NCBI GenBank assembly: GCA_015852425.1
Contig: JAAAIG010000187.1
Coordinates: 1-52,172, forward strand
DNA from: Gryganskiella cystojenkinii
Taxonomy: Eukaryota; Mortierellomycota; Mortierellomycetes; Mortierellales; Mortierellaceae
Reading direction: 5' to 3'
Length of the DNA: 52,172 nucleotides
Below are positions 22,044 through 32,611 of this stretch, piece after piece. How positions within the stretch are numbered: the first letter of the stretch is position 1; every line of letters starts with the position of its first letter. The notes beneath the pieces are model-generated. The model was given only the letters and a program-made list of their open reading frames with translations, was not told where the DNA came from and did no database searches. A program made the translations under genes and the position numbers.

Positions 22044-24046
22044 CTAAAGCTTGGATCGAACAGGTTCAAGTCTAAACTTGATTTCCTTCATGCCCTTGGA
22101 GACAGGATTCCATTCACTGTACAGTTTTTGTAAGCGTCCGAGTTCCTTGATTAAGATCTGGTCTCCACGGGCCATGATTTCGTCCGCAACCCCTCGCATT
22201 CCCCAAGGTAGGTAAAAAGGGTTTAGTCGTTGCTTGGCTCGGAAGGGATTCAGGATCGGTTCACTTCTAGCCTTGGCCGCAGTTAGACTCCTTGGCGGTT
22301 CCAATAACGATCGAATCGAGAGTCTAAGAAATAAAAAAAAATACTTTAGCATCATGCTGCTTCGTGATATATATGAGCAAGATTCAAACTGAAGACAACT
22401 TACAGGTAGACTTCCCGCTCCTCGTAAATGGTCGAGTGGCCTTCACCATAAAGACTTCCTGCAATGACTTCACTCAAATGGACCAGGATCCCATGATCAT
22501 CCACGCCTGCGTTCCGGAGTCTCAACGAGAATGCAATCAAGTTGATCAAAAAGTCGTTCTGGTAACTGGCTCCATCCACATATACCGCTCGAACAATCGA
22601 CGGGTGATGAATCGAAGTCATCACAGCCGAGTACAGCGGTACGACTTGATCCTCTAGTGAGGCGACACAGGTCAACCGAACCCCCGAGGAGAGTACGATT
22701 CGTAGTCCTTCCCGATACTTTTGAGCGATATGACTGTTCGAGTCCATAAACTCAAACAACTCTCCTGCTGCCTCAGCTTCGAACCACCGTACAATTAGAT
22801 TGCCCTTTAAGAACGGGAAGGGGCCATGAGATATTCCGGCCATTGTCAACATTCCGATCCTTTGTTGACCTCTAGGATCGTCTTCCTTCACTCGGAGAAG
22901 CCCCTCTTTAATCATCCTGGCGACGACGAGGACACTGGTCGGTGTACCCTGAGAATGAGTGGCGACTAAGACCAGATCCGCCTCTTGGATGGCCTGACGC
23001 CACTCCAGGTTTCGAACGAATTGTTGGTACAATAAGTCAACTCGCTCCAGAACTTTGCCCTCACCCTCAAGAGGGATCAGCGTTACGTCATTGGGATCTA
23101 GACGTTTGCCGTGTGAATCCAAGTACTCCTTCAGGGCTAGATCCATTTCGTCGCAGAACTTTTGACTCGTCCCTGTGGGTTCACCAATGACGGTCCGGAG
23201 AGCCTTGCGAGGGTACCATCCGTGAATACCAATGATCACAGCCTTGTGGATTCCTTGAGTTCCTCGAGGGGCGAGTTCATTGCTTTGATCGTTTCCTGAA
23301 TTGGTTCCCGTAACAGAGCTAGGACGAGAAAAGAAAAGGCCTTTGATACCGTCCATTGCTCCTCGCCAATACAAGACGACTCTTCCAGTCAATGGAAGAG
23401 GGCGAGAAGCGACTACTGGACCCGGTACTGTTATCTCCAGAGGTCCGACAGGAACGGTGAGAACAGCGCTAGGAAGGATATCTGGAAACTGTTCGTAGTA
23501 ATCTGGAAGGACGACATTGCTACGTTTCGTCACGGTCTTGGACAAGGATGCGACAGCTTTGCCCAATGCTGTTGTAGGCTTGGACTCTGTTTTGGTCGAT
23601 TTGGGATCGATGGGTACTGCTGACGGAATCGAGGCTGCTGATGCTTTCTCTATTTTAGATGATGGAGATGGCGTTCGCGCGGGGGTATCTTGTTGAGGTT
23701 GAAGACTATAGTCGTTTTTCCGAGGGAGGCTTTTTATGGAACTGTCGTCCTCAGATGCTGTTGTCCTTGGCCGATGGGTTTCCTGGACCATCTCGGAGGA
23801 GGTTGAAGACTTTGTCTTTTGGAACCGTACCCGATGCCCGTGGACATCATGACGTTCACCCTCCCGATAGTCAGTGACCTGATGGAGACTTGGGTCGATA
23901 TCCTCGTCCGAAACAGCGCTCTGGTCGTCTGTGGTAGATTGAATGATACCACCGAGACTGATTGGTAAGTAGGATCGCAAGCCCTTGAAACTAGAACCCC
24001 AGGAGGAAGACGAAGGGGAGTTTGAGCCTGGTCCTGCCGCGGACAT
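22044..24046 (-). CDS. YMC020W-type alpha/beta hydrolase (lipase-like)
   Basis: Two exons, 24046-22404 and 22323-22044, join across an 80-bp intron (gtaagt...cttag) to give 640 residues. Residues 1-190 are a disordered Ser/Thr/Lys-rich region. The conserved fungal module starts with NVVLPDYYEQFPDILP, then a beta strand with the oxyanion-type motif IIGIHGWYPRKALR (~270-283). The nucleophile elbow is VATHSQGTP (~358-366), a Ser in the S-x-G position as in lipases. Further conserved pieces are GISHGPFP and SLEDQVVPLYSA, which probably holds the acid and histidine region. The C-terminal exon adds PFRAKQRLNPFYLPWGMRG. This matches the YMC020W/YML020W-like family. The enzyme activity of the family is not established to my knowledge; the Ser motif suggests an esterase or lipase. 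The chosen start follows from the MSAAG N-terminus; an in-frame ATG at 24223 would add 59 residues. Confidence 0.85.
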
Positions 24047-24312
24047 GGTCTTTTTAACACCCGGTTGGCTGCTATGCTTGTACCAGACGCGCCTGTTTGA
24101 ATGCTTGAAAGGCCTGTTCCTGAGAGGAGTGAATGAATGAGGACAGGAAGGGAGGTGGAGGTGGAAGCGGAATGCAAATGACGAAAGACGATTCTCCAAC
24201 GGCTCGCAAATGAGCAAAAACATGTAGAGATGGGCCGAACTCTCTCTGTTCCGTCAGACAGGAAAGCATGTGACTTGGTTTTTTTTTGCCACCGAACGTT
24301 GGTGTCTTTCTT

Positions 24313-24984
24313 TTATTTAATTGCCTCAGCATGCACACGCAAGTGGATACTCTGCTCATCCAGTTCAGGCGCATCCGCTTCCCCTTCTCGGCGCAACGAA
24401 CTCTGTGCTCGACCATTGTTGTAATTCTGGGACATCGAAACCGGTTCCGCGGCCAACGTTGTTCTCGGAGAAAAAGGATGTGCAGGTCGTTGTTGAGATT
24501 GAAGGCCGACCGAGGCTGGTGGCGGTCTTGCAATGTAGACTCCAGAGGCCTCCCGGATAGCGTCCATACTCTGGTTATCCGATACAGGCTGACTCTGTGG
24601 TGGCGGTGGCATATTGTAGTACATAACATTCCCCGTGGTCGTTATGGCCCTCCCACCCGTCAGCGCCGACATTGGAACAAGAACTAACTCTTCTCCCCCT
24701 GCAGTTGTACCGTTGGTCCCTCGTCCAGTGACCACTGCCGAGTACACTGGAAGCGTAGTAACCGAATATGCTGGTAGTTGTCCTCGAGTGTTGTGAGGGT
24801 TAACAACCTCTCCAGCAGTGACTTGAACGCCTATCCTCTGAGAGTATTCGTGGGCGGGGCGACGTCTTGAAAAATACCATAGACAAGCTCCAAGGACGAC
24901 TAATCCCACGACAGCGTTCACCGAAACGAAAACGATCCACAATGTCTGGGTGGGCCAGGTGTAGACATCACCAGGATACGACAT
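24313..24984 (-). CDS. Single-pass membrane protein with two LPxY motifs
   Basis: 223 residues from the ATG at 24984; an earlier in-frame ATG at 25077 gives an unlikely basic aromatic extension. Residues ~14-38 form one transmembrane segment (LWIVFVSVNAVVGLVVLGAC) followed by SRRRP, a positive-inside stop. This gives a short outer or lumenal N-terminus and a long cytosolic tail. The tail holds LPAY (70-73) and LPVY (78-81), a closely spaced pair of PY-type motifs of the kind bound by Nedd4/Rsp5 WW domains. The rest is Pro/Ser-rich and disordered with a run of four prolines. No family is recognised. By layout it could be a Rsp5 adaptor at a membrane, but other proline-rich membrane proteins look similar. 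The stop codon lies 267 bp before the start of the hydrolase gene on the same strand. Confidence 0.7.
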   Translation of the reverse strand: MSYPGDVYTWPTQTLWIVFVSVNAVVGLVVLGACLWYFSRRRPAHEYSQRIGVQVTAGEVVNPHNTRGQLPAYSVTTLPVYSAVVTGRGTNGTTAGGEELVLVPMSALTGGRAITTTGNVMYYNMPPPPQSQPVSDNQSMDAIREASGVYIARPPPASVGLQSQQRPAHPFSPRTTLAAEPVSMSQNYNNGRAQSSLRREGEADAPELDEQSIHLRVHAEAIK

Positions 24985-25260
24985 GGATATAAACAAAGTG
25001 TGTGAAGGAGACGGGGGTATATTATTGGCCTTTTTGAAGTGTGAAGAAAAGATAGATGGGAAGAATAGAAAAGGCAAAGGGGGAAAAGCTCAGTGGCTGC
25101 TGTGAAAAGAAAAAAAGCGATTTTTGTGTTCGGACAGACAGGGGTGGGCTTTTGTGCATCTTGTGAAGGCTCTCTCTCTTTTTTTTGCCGCCGCCGCTGC
25201 CGTCATAATATTGAAATAAACCATAAAAAAATATGTTATATTTTTCTACTTTTTTTACTG

Positions 25261-28200
25261 TCAAACCATCCTATCGAATTCGCTCAAGTCCTTGACAAGA
25301 TCCATCTCATCGGCAAGCCGTAGATTACCATCCAGGACCAGAGCCAAGGATGAAGCTCCGTAGAGATCCTGGCTCGTGGGCGACGGTAGATTATGATGTA
25401 ATGACAACTTTTGTTGATCATCCACTTGTTGTTGCTGACGGTGTTGTTGTTGGTTTTGCGAGAAAAGCGGTCGCTGCATTGTGGACGAAAATATCCCAAA
25501 GTTGTCAGCATTGTCAGCGACAGGTGATAATAACGTAGTGTTCACAATCGAGTTTTGGACTGGATTCGTTTGGAACAGTCGCGACTGTGCCGTCGTCGCC
25601 ATGTCATGGATATTGCTGCTATCCTGGGATGATGGTGACAACTCGTTTAGACTCTCAGGATTATAGTTGCCAAAATCTTGCAATGACCGTGTCAAATATG
25701 CCTTGTTGCTGATTTGCAAGGATGCGATTTCTTGTGAAGGATAAGATAAAGTCGCACTCTGATGACGACCTAGTAGCATGGCTCCCCGTGAATAGCCTGC
25801 GGAAAACACGGATGTTGGTGTCGCCGCTATAGCCGAGGTCTGTGCGGCTGTTATTTCTGCCGCCACGACTTGCCTTTGAAGTTGTGAGACTTCGTTTTCT
25901 TCCTCTTGCTTCCACTGGTAACCATCGGCAAACTGGAGGATAGGCGTCGGTGAAGTATCTTCCTCGGGCACGGGCAAACAGGTGGATCCAGACATAGGAC
26001 CCTGCTCTTCGTATATGTCCAAAAGATCATTTCCTCCGTTTGCTGCGCTAGTGTGTTGAGCAAGGACAAAATTCGGACTAAACCCAGTCGAGGCGCCCAC
26101 ATGTCCTGCAAAAGGTTGGAACGTGGATGGGTTGACGGACAGCTCTGTAGGACTGGAAAGTATTTGCTGTGGCGTTGGTTGTTGTTGATGGCAAATCAAG
26201 TCCCCAGTCAAGAAACCGGTAATTGTCCCATTAGTACCTTGAGATCGGGATGAGTTCACGCGATGAAAGGTCGCTGGTAACGAGCTGGAAAGAGGACCCG
26301 TGGGCACATTCTTGAGATCTGCGGTCGAGAGTGACAAGCCCAAGTCACTTGCACTTAAGAGCTGTTGGTGATCTAGCGAGCCATCATCGCCACCAAATTG
26401 TTGAGTCTGGAGTTGTGCTGCTTGCCACTGCTGTTGTTGTTGCAGTCCACTGTTTTGGAGTTGCTGTTGGAGTAACGATATTTGACTAATTTGTCCTGCT
26501 TCGATTCGTGCAAAAGTTTGAGGTTGAGGTTGAAATTGTTGACCTGAGTATGGGTGCTGCTGCTGCTGCTGTTGTTGTTGTTGTTGTTGTTGTTGCAGTA
26601 GGGTATGTTGTTGCTGTGGTATATGCTGTGTATGTTGTGGGATATGCTGGAGCTGAACCTGCGGTTGAAATTGCTGATGCTGAAATTGTTGCTGTTGGTG
26701 AGCTTGTTGAGCTTGTTGGGCTTGTTGTTGGGCTTGTTGCTGGGCTTGCTTTTGCACCTGAGCCAGCTGAGCCTGTTGTTGCGAGAGTTGTAGCTGCTGC
26801 AAGTGTAACTGGAACTGTAGATGACTGAGGTTATTGGAGTGTCTTTGAGGCAAGACCGAGTGGCGATACATCTGTTGAGGCAATGACAAATCCTGAATAA
26901 TCTTGTCTGTAGATGCGTATAAGTTCATAGAATGCCTTGTCGGTCCCGTGTGTGAACGACGTGAGGGCAGGGCACTGTGTCGATTCCGAGTCATTGCCTT
27001 GAGCGGTGACCGAAGAGCAGCAGGTGTGCTGTTGGATCGAACGAGCATCGCCTGTGATGAATATGCTGGAATGTCATCCGTCGTGGCGTGAACCCTCCTA
27101 TGCTTGACAGAAGTGTGGAGTTGCTGTCCACTGCCTGTGCCGGAGGCACTGCTACTGCTGCTGCTGATGGCATTTGTGCTCGATCCTGCCTGCGGCTGCA
27201 GAGGAGGCGGACATGCATCCACGGAAACCGAAGATCCGTGGCCGTATACAATCCACGGGGCAGATGTTCTGCGATCGTAGTGGATGCCCTTCATGTCATG
27301 ATCCATCGCATGCTGCGAAGAAGGGGTAAATGATGAGCTTGAGGCACGTCGCGGTGTAGCGATTCGGATGTGTTGATTTGGAGCCGGTTGAAAATGCATC
27401 GAGTGAGTTGAAAATCGACCCGAATTGGGTGCACTGACCGGTAGGATCCCCTCCACGGGTCGTTCAAAAAGCGCATGCATAGGTGTTGGTGGAAGAGAAG
27501 ATGGCTGGGCATGACAAAGTGGTGAAGAGAGGGGCGAAACAAGCTGCGCTATCGAACTTGGTATCGTGTCGAGATTGCTGAAATGAGGTCTTGTCGCCAC
27601 AGACGGAGTCGAGGAAGTACTGGAGGATCCTGATGAGTACGTGATTTGATTATCGAAATAGTCAAAATTTGGACCTCCATTGAATTCCATCTGCATGTCC
27701 TGAGGTGTATTACCCTGACCGCCCAATACTGTTTCCTGGGTCGGCGGCATGGGCATCCTTGAGTGGAGAGATGGGAACCCTGAGGCAGACACTGGTGAAC
27801 GTGTTGCGGCAGCGGCAGCGCTGGAGTTGAACATTGCCCGCAGAGATGTGGGTGACGATGATGAACTGAGTAAAGTCCTCCTCGGGTTGTACGAATCCGA
27901 TACAGAAGGTGAACTGATTGACATATCCTCGTCCATTCGTGACAGTTGACCCGATGTACTGGCACGCCTGACGAGAAGGTTCGGCACTCTTGGCTGCGAT
28001 ACTTGCAACTGTTCGACTGAAGACGAATCCCCGGGTGTCTGCTGTTGTTGCTCCTCGGCAATATTGGGCCACACTGTAGTAGAGTCATAATCGTTCACTG
28101 CCGCGCCTTCGATGCCTAGACCGTTCAAAGTTGACGATGTAGCACTCGTAACAACAGTCGCCGCTTTGGCTGCTGTGGCCATGGCTACTGCCACAGCTGC

Positions 28201-29379
28201 TGCCGCTGCTGCCGAAGAAGATCCTGACGCTGACCGAGGAGGGCGAACAGTCGGCCCCATCATCGTACACTGGACCGTATTCTTCTCGCAATTGCTGCAA
28301 GGGAAGCAACGCTCTACATCACACTTTATCTTTCTAGACCAAAAAAACCAGGTGGAACATGAAAATTAGTCTTTTTGAGTTTTTTGCGTGTTGCACTATA
28401 TCATCTCTGCTCCGGTGTTGCATTGGGCTTTTTCCTTCAGGGCAAAGCCATTGACTGTTGACGATGTAGGTATGAGGAGGTAAGGAGATAATGGCACGCG
28501 CTCAAGTCTCTGCCAAAAAAACAAGACGAAACGGATCCGTCGTTTTTGGTCCCGTCTGCTTGGGCTTTGTGGGGCGACGAATCTTTTGTGCTTAAAAATG
28601 AAGTTGAGGATCCACAAGGCGCTTGGTTCTGCATTTTTTCTTTTTTGTTTTTTCAAAAACTGCCGAGAATGAAAGCATTGGCGCCTATGGACTCATTTGT
28701 CGCTGCCGAAATAAGAAGACACCAAGAAAGGGCCCAGATCCTTGACCCTGAAGAGAACGCCAGAATTCAAAAGAAACGAATGGCAGTGCATGCTCTGCAA
28801 CAACGTCAATGGTGGCCAATATAAAACAGCGAAAAAAACAACGTTTCGTCAATGAGAGTAAATAGAAGTCTCCTCATGATATTAATCTGTTTCCTCCACA
28901 CTTCATCCCCAACTGCCATCAGTGTACAATATCTAGTAGAAGGGTTGGACCCCTGTCTTTCTTGAGACTGATGACAACACCTTCGGCAAGCTCGGCAAGT
29001 AAATCAGCCCAATCAATGAAGTTCAGCGGAGTTGAGAGTCTTTTTTTTGGATGATATAAAAATGAACGGCAAACGCGCGTGGTTGGAAGAGCAACGGCCT
29101 CCCTTCACTTTGGTTCGAAACCAATTTCACCCCTTCCCTCCTTTCAAGTTCACTCCACGCTTTTTCTCTTTTGCATCCTTTCTTCTTTTCGTTTATCCTA
29201 CACTCTACTCTCTTGACAGTTGATCCTACTTGATTGATGGTTACTCACCGGTAGTGGCAGGTATCGCATGCCATCTTGGACCTCCGCCGAGTTGGAGCTG
29301 ACGGAGGCGCGAGGGTCGTGGTTGACGTGGAGGCCATTTCGTCATTGTCCTTGCTTTCCTGTTTCTCTTGTTTGTCCAT
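25261..29379 (-). CDS. Zn2Cys6 transcription factor, long disordered Gln-rich protein
   Basis: Two exons, 29379-29249 and 28333-25261, join across a 915-bp intron (gtgagt...tctag) to give 1067 residues. The splice falls inside the DNA-binding domain. Exon 1 ends ACDTCHYR and exon 2 resumes KIKCDVERCFPCSNC. Together they make a zinc binuclear cluster with Cys 38, 41, 48, 56, 59 and 66 at canonical C-x2-C-x6-C-x7-C-x2-C-x6-C spacing. A seventh Cys (53) lies in the loop. Basic RRRSK precedes it. The rest is disordered: Ala run near 85, Ser/Pro stretches, then a long Gln-rich region (around 530-670) with Gln runs, and an acidic end DEMDLVKDLSEFDRMV that could be an activation segment. No fungal-specific middle homology domain is visible. 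Targets are unknown. If only exon 2 is called, the protein looks like an anonymous 1000-residue Gln-rich ORF. Confidence 0.9.
26554..26596. repeat. CTG/TTG trinucleotide tract encoding poly-Gln
   Basis: Consecutive CTG then TTG triplets on the plus strand read as CAG/CAA on the coding minus strand, giving a run of about 13-14 Gln in the Zn2Cys6 factor. Further interrupted Gln/Ala repeats continue to ~26800. Mixed CAA/CAG codons would reduce slippage in the first part. Confidence 0.85.
28671..28824 (+). CDS. Candidate small ORF (50 aa) nested antisense in the Zn2Cys6 intron
   Basis: This 50-residue frame (ATG to TAA at 28822) lies wholly inside the 915-bp intron of the opposite-strand transcription factor. 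The product is charged and helical without low complexity: MKALAPMDSFVAAEIRRHQ, then LDPEENARIQKKRM, ending QQRQWWPI. That composition is unlike the surrounding intronic sequence and unlike most chance frames here. A T-rich stretch precedes the ATG. No family is recognised. It could be a genuine micro-protein gene, the last exon of an unseen gene, or chance. Confidence 0.3.
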
Positions 29380-30808
29380 GGTGGAGACGTTAAAGAAATA
29401 AACCCCGGGGGGAGGGACAAGAATAGGGAGAGGTGCGGCTGCGTTGGATCTCGACCGAGGGAAATTAGCTCGTTCTCTCCTTTGCCAAACAAGATAGAGA
29501 AAGAGGGAGAGTGGGGTAATTCGATTCTTGTGTTGTGTTGGTTGTTGAGCTTGTTTGCTTCGAGAGAGGTATTGGATAGCGACCCAGGTACGTCAGAAGG
29601 GGCAGTCAGAAGAGGTCCTCTGCCGCGCGCAGTCTCCCGATGGCGATGATAGCCAACGTTGCAATGACTCGAGGTAAATGGAAAAGTGTCGATAGATGGA
29701 ATGCAGAAATGGCGCAGTGGGAAGCAGACAGTATAAGAGTCAATCGCTCGATGGGTAGGCTGTCCGATGGGAATCGAACGTGAGAATATCAATGAGGAAT
29801 GGAGGAATTCGGTAATGACTGTGGGAGAACGAACAAATTACAAAGGAAAAGAATACTGGGAAAAGTAAAGAACCAAAAGTGAGGTAAAATATATACATAA
29901 AAAGAAGAAAAGGGAAAGACGAAGCTTTTCGTTGATCACTGACAGACTCGTCGATATTTGACTTCATATTTTTTTTGCATAAAGAGTTGATGTGGCAAAG
30001 ACAACGAAAAACTATGCAGGAGAAGCAGACCAGATCAGTCTTTTTCAAAGTGACTTTTCTTCGATCCTGTCCAAGGGCTATCCCTTTTTTCTGTTTCTTC
30101 TTGATCGCTGTCCCTTCTTCCTTCTTCCTTCTTCCTTCTTCCATCCCTTTGACTGACACGGAAGGTCGCGTCGATTTTATTTTTTATCTTTTGTCAGGTC
30201 CAGGTCGCGTCACCCTCTTCCTCCTTTGTCCCTGGTACTTTTCGTTTTCTTTCAGCCTTCCTTCTTTCCATGATCTACTCCCTGCTTTTTGACCGTGAAC
30301 TCCCACAGTCAGAGATCTCCGTTTCTGCTCCTCCTCGTCACTCAAATTCGCCGCGAAATAATAAAAATAAATGGGACAAGACAACAAATTGTTGCGACCT
30401 CGTTTTTTTCTTTTCCTTCCCTTCTTTACACCTTGCAGTTTCTCTTTGATTCACTTTTCTCGTCATTAATGAGAAAGAGGGAAGATAGAGAGGACCTATT
30501 TACCCAAGGAGACATGAAGAGACGAGAGAAAATTGATGAGAATTGGTCAGTCGTCCTGGAACTTTTCGTTTCGTACTTTGTTCTCTTTTTCTCTCTCCTG
30601 CATAGAAAACATGAAAAAATGATGGTGGTTTCTTCTGCCACCCCGTTGTTAATCCCTTCTTTGGTCCCAGGAACATTGTTATTTTTTCACTCATTTTGTA
30701 CCTTTTACATCGAGTCCATCTGTTCTCATTTTGATCCAAAAACAACTTAGCATTGTTGCGAAGAGAAGACCTCTGTTAGAGGATGTGAACAAACTTTTTT
30801 TAATGATG
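29380..30808. other. 1.4-kb intergenic region (promoter of the Zn2Cys6 gene)
   Basis: Upstream region of the Zn2Cys6 gene and 3' flank of the arrestin gene. It includes tandem cttcttc copies at 30115-30143. A TGGCGCAGTGG string at 29710 resembles a tRNA A-box, but no tRNA folds from it. No gene is recognised. Confidence 0.45.
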
Positions 30809-32101
30809 CTAATCGCCGCTGCTGTTTTCTTCGTCGTCCTCGTTTCCTTCCCATCGTGCACTGTATGGGGGGAGTTCCTCTGTTGGTGGCTCTGGTCTTG
30901 GGGCCGTCACACCGACCCGCACTAATAGAAAGGGCCGAAAAAATAAGGGTAAACTGTTAAAGTCTTCAAGTCTAAACGAAAACAAATGAACTGTGATGAC
31001 ATTTTTCTTTTGGTCGTTTCTTCAAAACATACTCTCAATTCTCAGTTCCTTAGCTTCCTTGTCAGTCATGGACGCAGTCTTGACCTTCATGATCAACTTC
31101 AGACAATGTGTCTTCTGAACCGGTTTCGTAAAAGTTGTACAGGACAACTGAGGCGCATTAGGGATCTGGACTAGGAGCGTTCTCTGGAACCCTTCTGCAG
31201 TCTGGGGCCAACCAGTCTTGATCGGCATCTCGAGCATTTCCTTGGTCTCGTTTTTGGTGTCCCAACGATGCCAGAGTCGAGTGTACTGTTTGAACTTGAC
31301 GACTGCACTGACCACGACGAGTTCCTGGCCAAAATGGCCACTCGATGCCACAAAAGGTTCGAATTGGATCGACATTGGTACGATCTGACCCAGATAGACT
31401 GTCTCCCTTGGGATTGAACAAGTGAACGGCAGATGGTCCTCCCAGACACCGGAATAGATAAGAGGATGTGGGATATAATCCGGGTTCTGCAATGGTAACG
31501 AAGTGCTAAAGGTCCAGACGTCCTGTCGAAAGGCCATGTTTCTGCGTGGGAATCCTCTGTGAAGGGTCGCCTCGAACCGATAATTGAGCCAGCTACGTCT
31601 CCCCCGAATCGAAGACGGTGTGTCTTGCTCGAGGACAACCTCGAAATCGAATCGGGTCCTTCCTGCAGTGACGACACCTCGACTCGAATGGCTGATGGGG
31701 ATATCCCATTTTTGTCGCTGAAGGACCTCCTTGGAATGGTACGGGACTCTTGACTGTCCCTTTTGACCTATAAAAAAAAGAGAAGCAAAAAGGGAAAAAG
31801 TATTTGTTATCATTTAGGCATTCAGGAGAGGGCTGAGCGAAGACATGAAGTCTTAATCGAGCAAACAAAATTGGAATGAATACTTACGAGTCCATTTTCC
31901 TTCGCTCTTGACTCGGAAAGATAGGTCAAGGTCATCTCCTTTGATATCCTCGTTGGACATGAACTCAACGTAGCCCTGTATCCGACCTCGCTCCTCAGGT
32001 GTGGCGTAGATTGCTGGCAGGTTGCCTGGTCCTCGATAGGGTGTCAGAATGACAATCCTGAGCGATTTTTCGGTATCTGAACTGAAGATCTTTGAAAACA
32101 T
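30809..32101 (-). CDS. Arrestin-like protein with a C-terminal LPPY motif
   Basis: Three exons (32101-31888, 31767-31033, 30921-30809) give 353 residues. The N-terminal arrestin sandwich starts LRIVILTPYRGPGNLPAIY with GRIQGYVEF. The middle has the arrestin run RFDFEVVLEQDTPSSI followed by LNYRFEATLHR, the typical core before the second lobe. The arrestin-C lobe starts at LPFTCSIPRETVYLGQIVPM and includes VSAVVKFKQYTRL. Exon 3 is short and easily missed: it supplies the last strand (VRVGVTAPRPEPP), LPPY (333-336) and an acidic tail. Without it the frame ends early at ESMF. Fungal alpha-arrestins recruit the Rsp5 ubiquitin ligase to membrane cargo through PY motifs; LPPY is a weaker but known form. 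The cargo is unknown. It shares its 5' flank with the ATP synthase delta gene. Confidence 0.85.
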
Positions 32102-32611
32102 TGAGAGACAGAGAGGGAAAGAGAAAAAGAGTGAAAATATATTTTGTTGATGGGCGAAGCAAAGAAGAACGAAAAAGTGGGAATGAAGAGAGTTTTAATG
32201 TAACTTAGCAAAAAAAAAGCAGTCATGACAAAAAGTCGACCGGAGACCGAGAGGAAAGAGGAAAGAGGAGAATGGGAAAGATCACAAAATCGACGTCTTT
32301 CTTTTTTGACGCTTCGGACACCCTTGAGTCAATTTTGGTTGGAACAATATCCCTCTTTTAGTTGCAGTTAGACCCGCCGAACGTTCAACTTTTTCTTCAT
32401 GCTTGTTCTAGAGAGAAATTCGACAGCAGGCGGTGCTCCCAGATGTGGCAGTGTGAATGATCATGTGATCAGATGTACGTTATATCCGCCCACAATTCAA
32501 GTGCGGATGGAAATAATGAAATAGGAACGAGATTCGCCTGTCAAAGGATCCATCTCCAATGCAAACATCCATTTTCCCTTCCATCCATCCTCCTCACCCA
32601 TTCCACATACC
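32102..32611. promoter_or_regulatory. Divergent promoter region: arrestin-like gene and ATP synthase delta
   Basis: A 510-bp interval between two divergent start codons. Pyrimidine-rich leader sequence precedes the ATP synthase ATG (ccatccatcctcctcaccc). No strong TATA box; a single ttatat near 32480 is weak. Confidence 0.45.

Noticed and set aside
24047..24223. 59-residue N-terminal extension of the hydrolase
   Set aside because: It is rich in Phe, His and Cys, looks like translated leader, and a good start exists at 24046.
26508..26828. Val/Ala-rich plus-strand ORF
   Set aside because: It is the antisense of the poly-Gln coding repeats.
28546..28670. Extension of the nested small ORF upstream to 28546
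   Set aside because: The added residues are hydrophobic and low-complexity, and the region is T-rich intron sequence.
29701..29790. TGGCGCAGTGG (A-box-like) and a nearby TTCGATTCC string on the other strand
   Set aside because: The two elements are on opposite strands and no cloverleaf forms.
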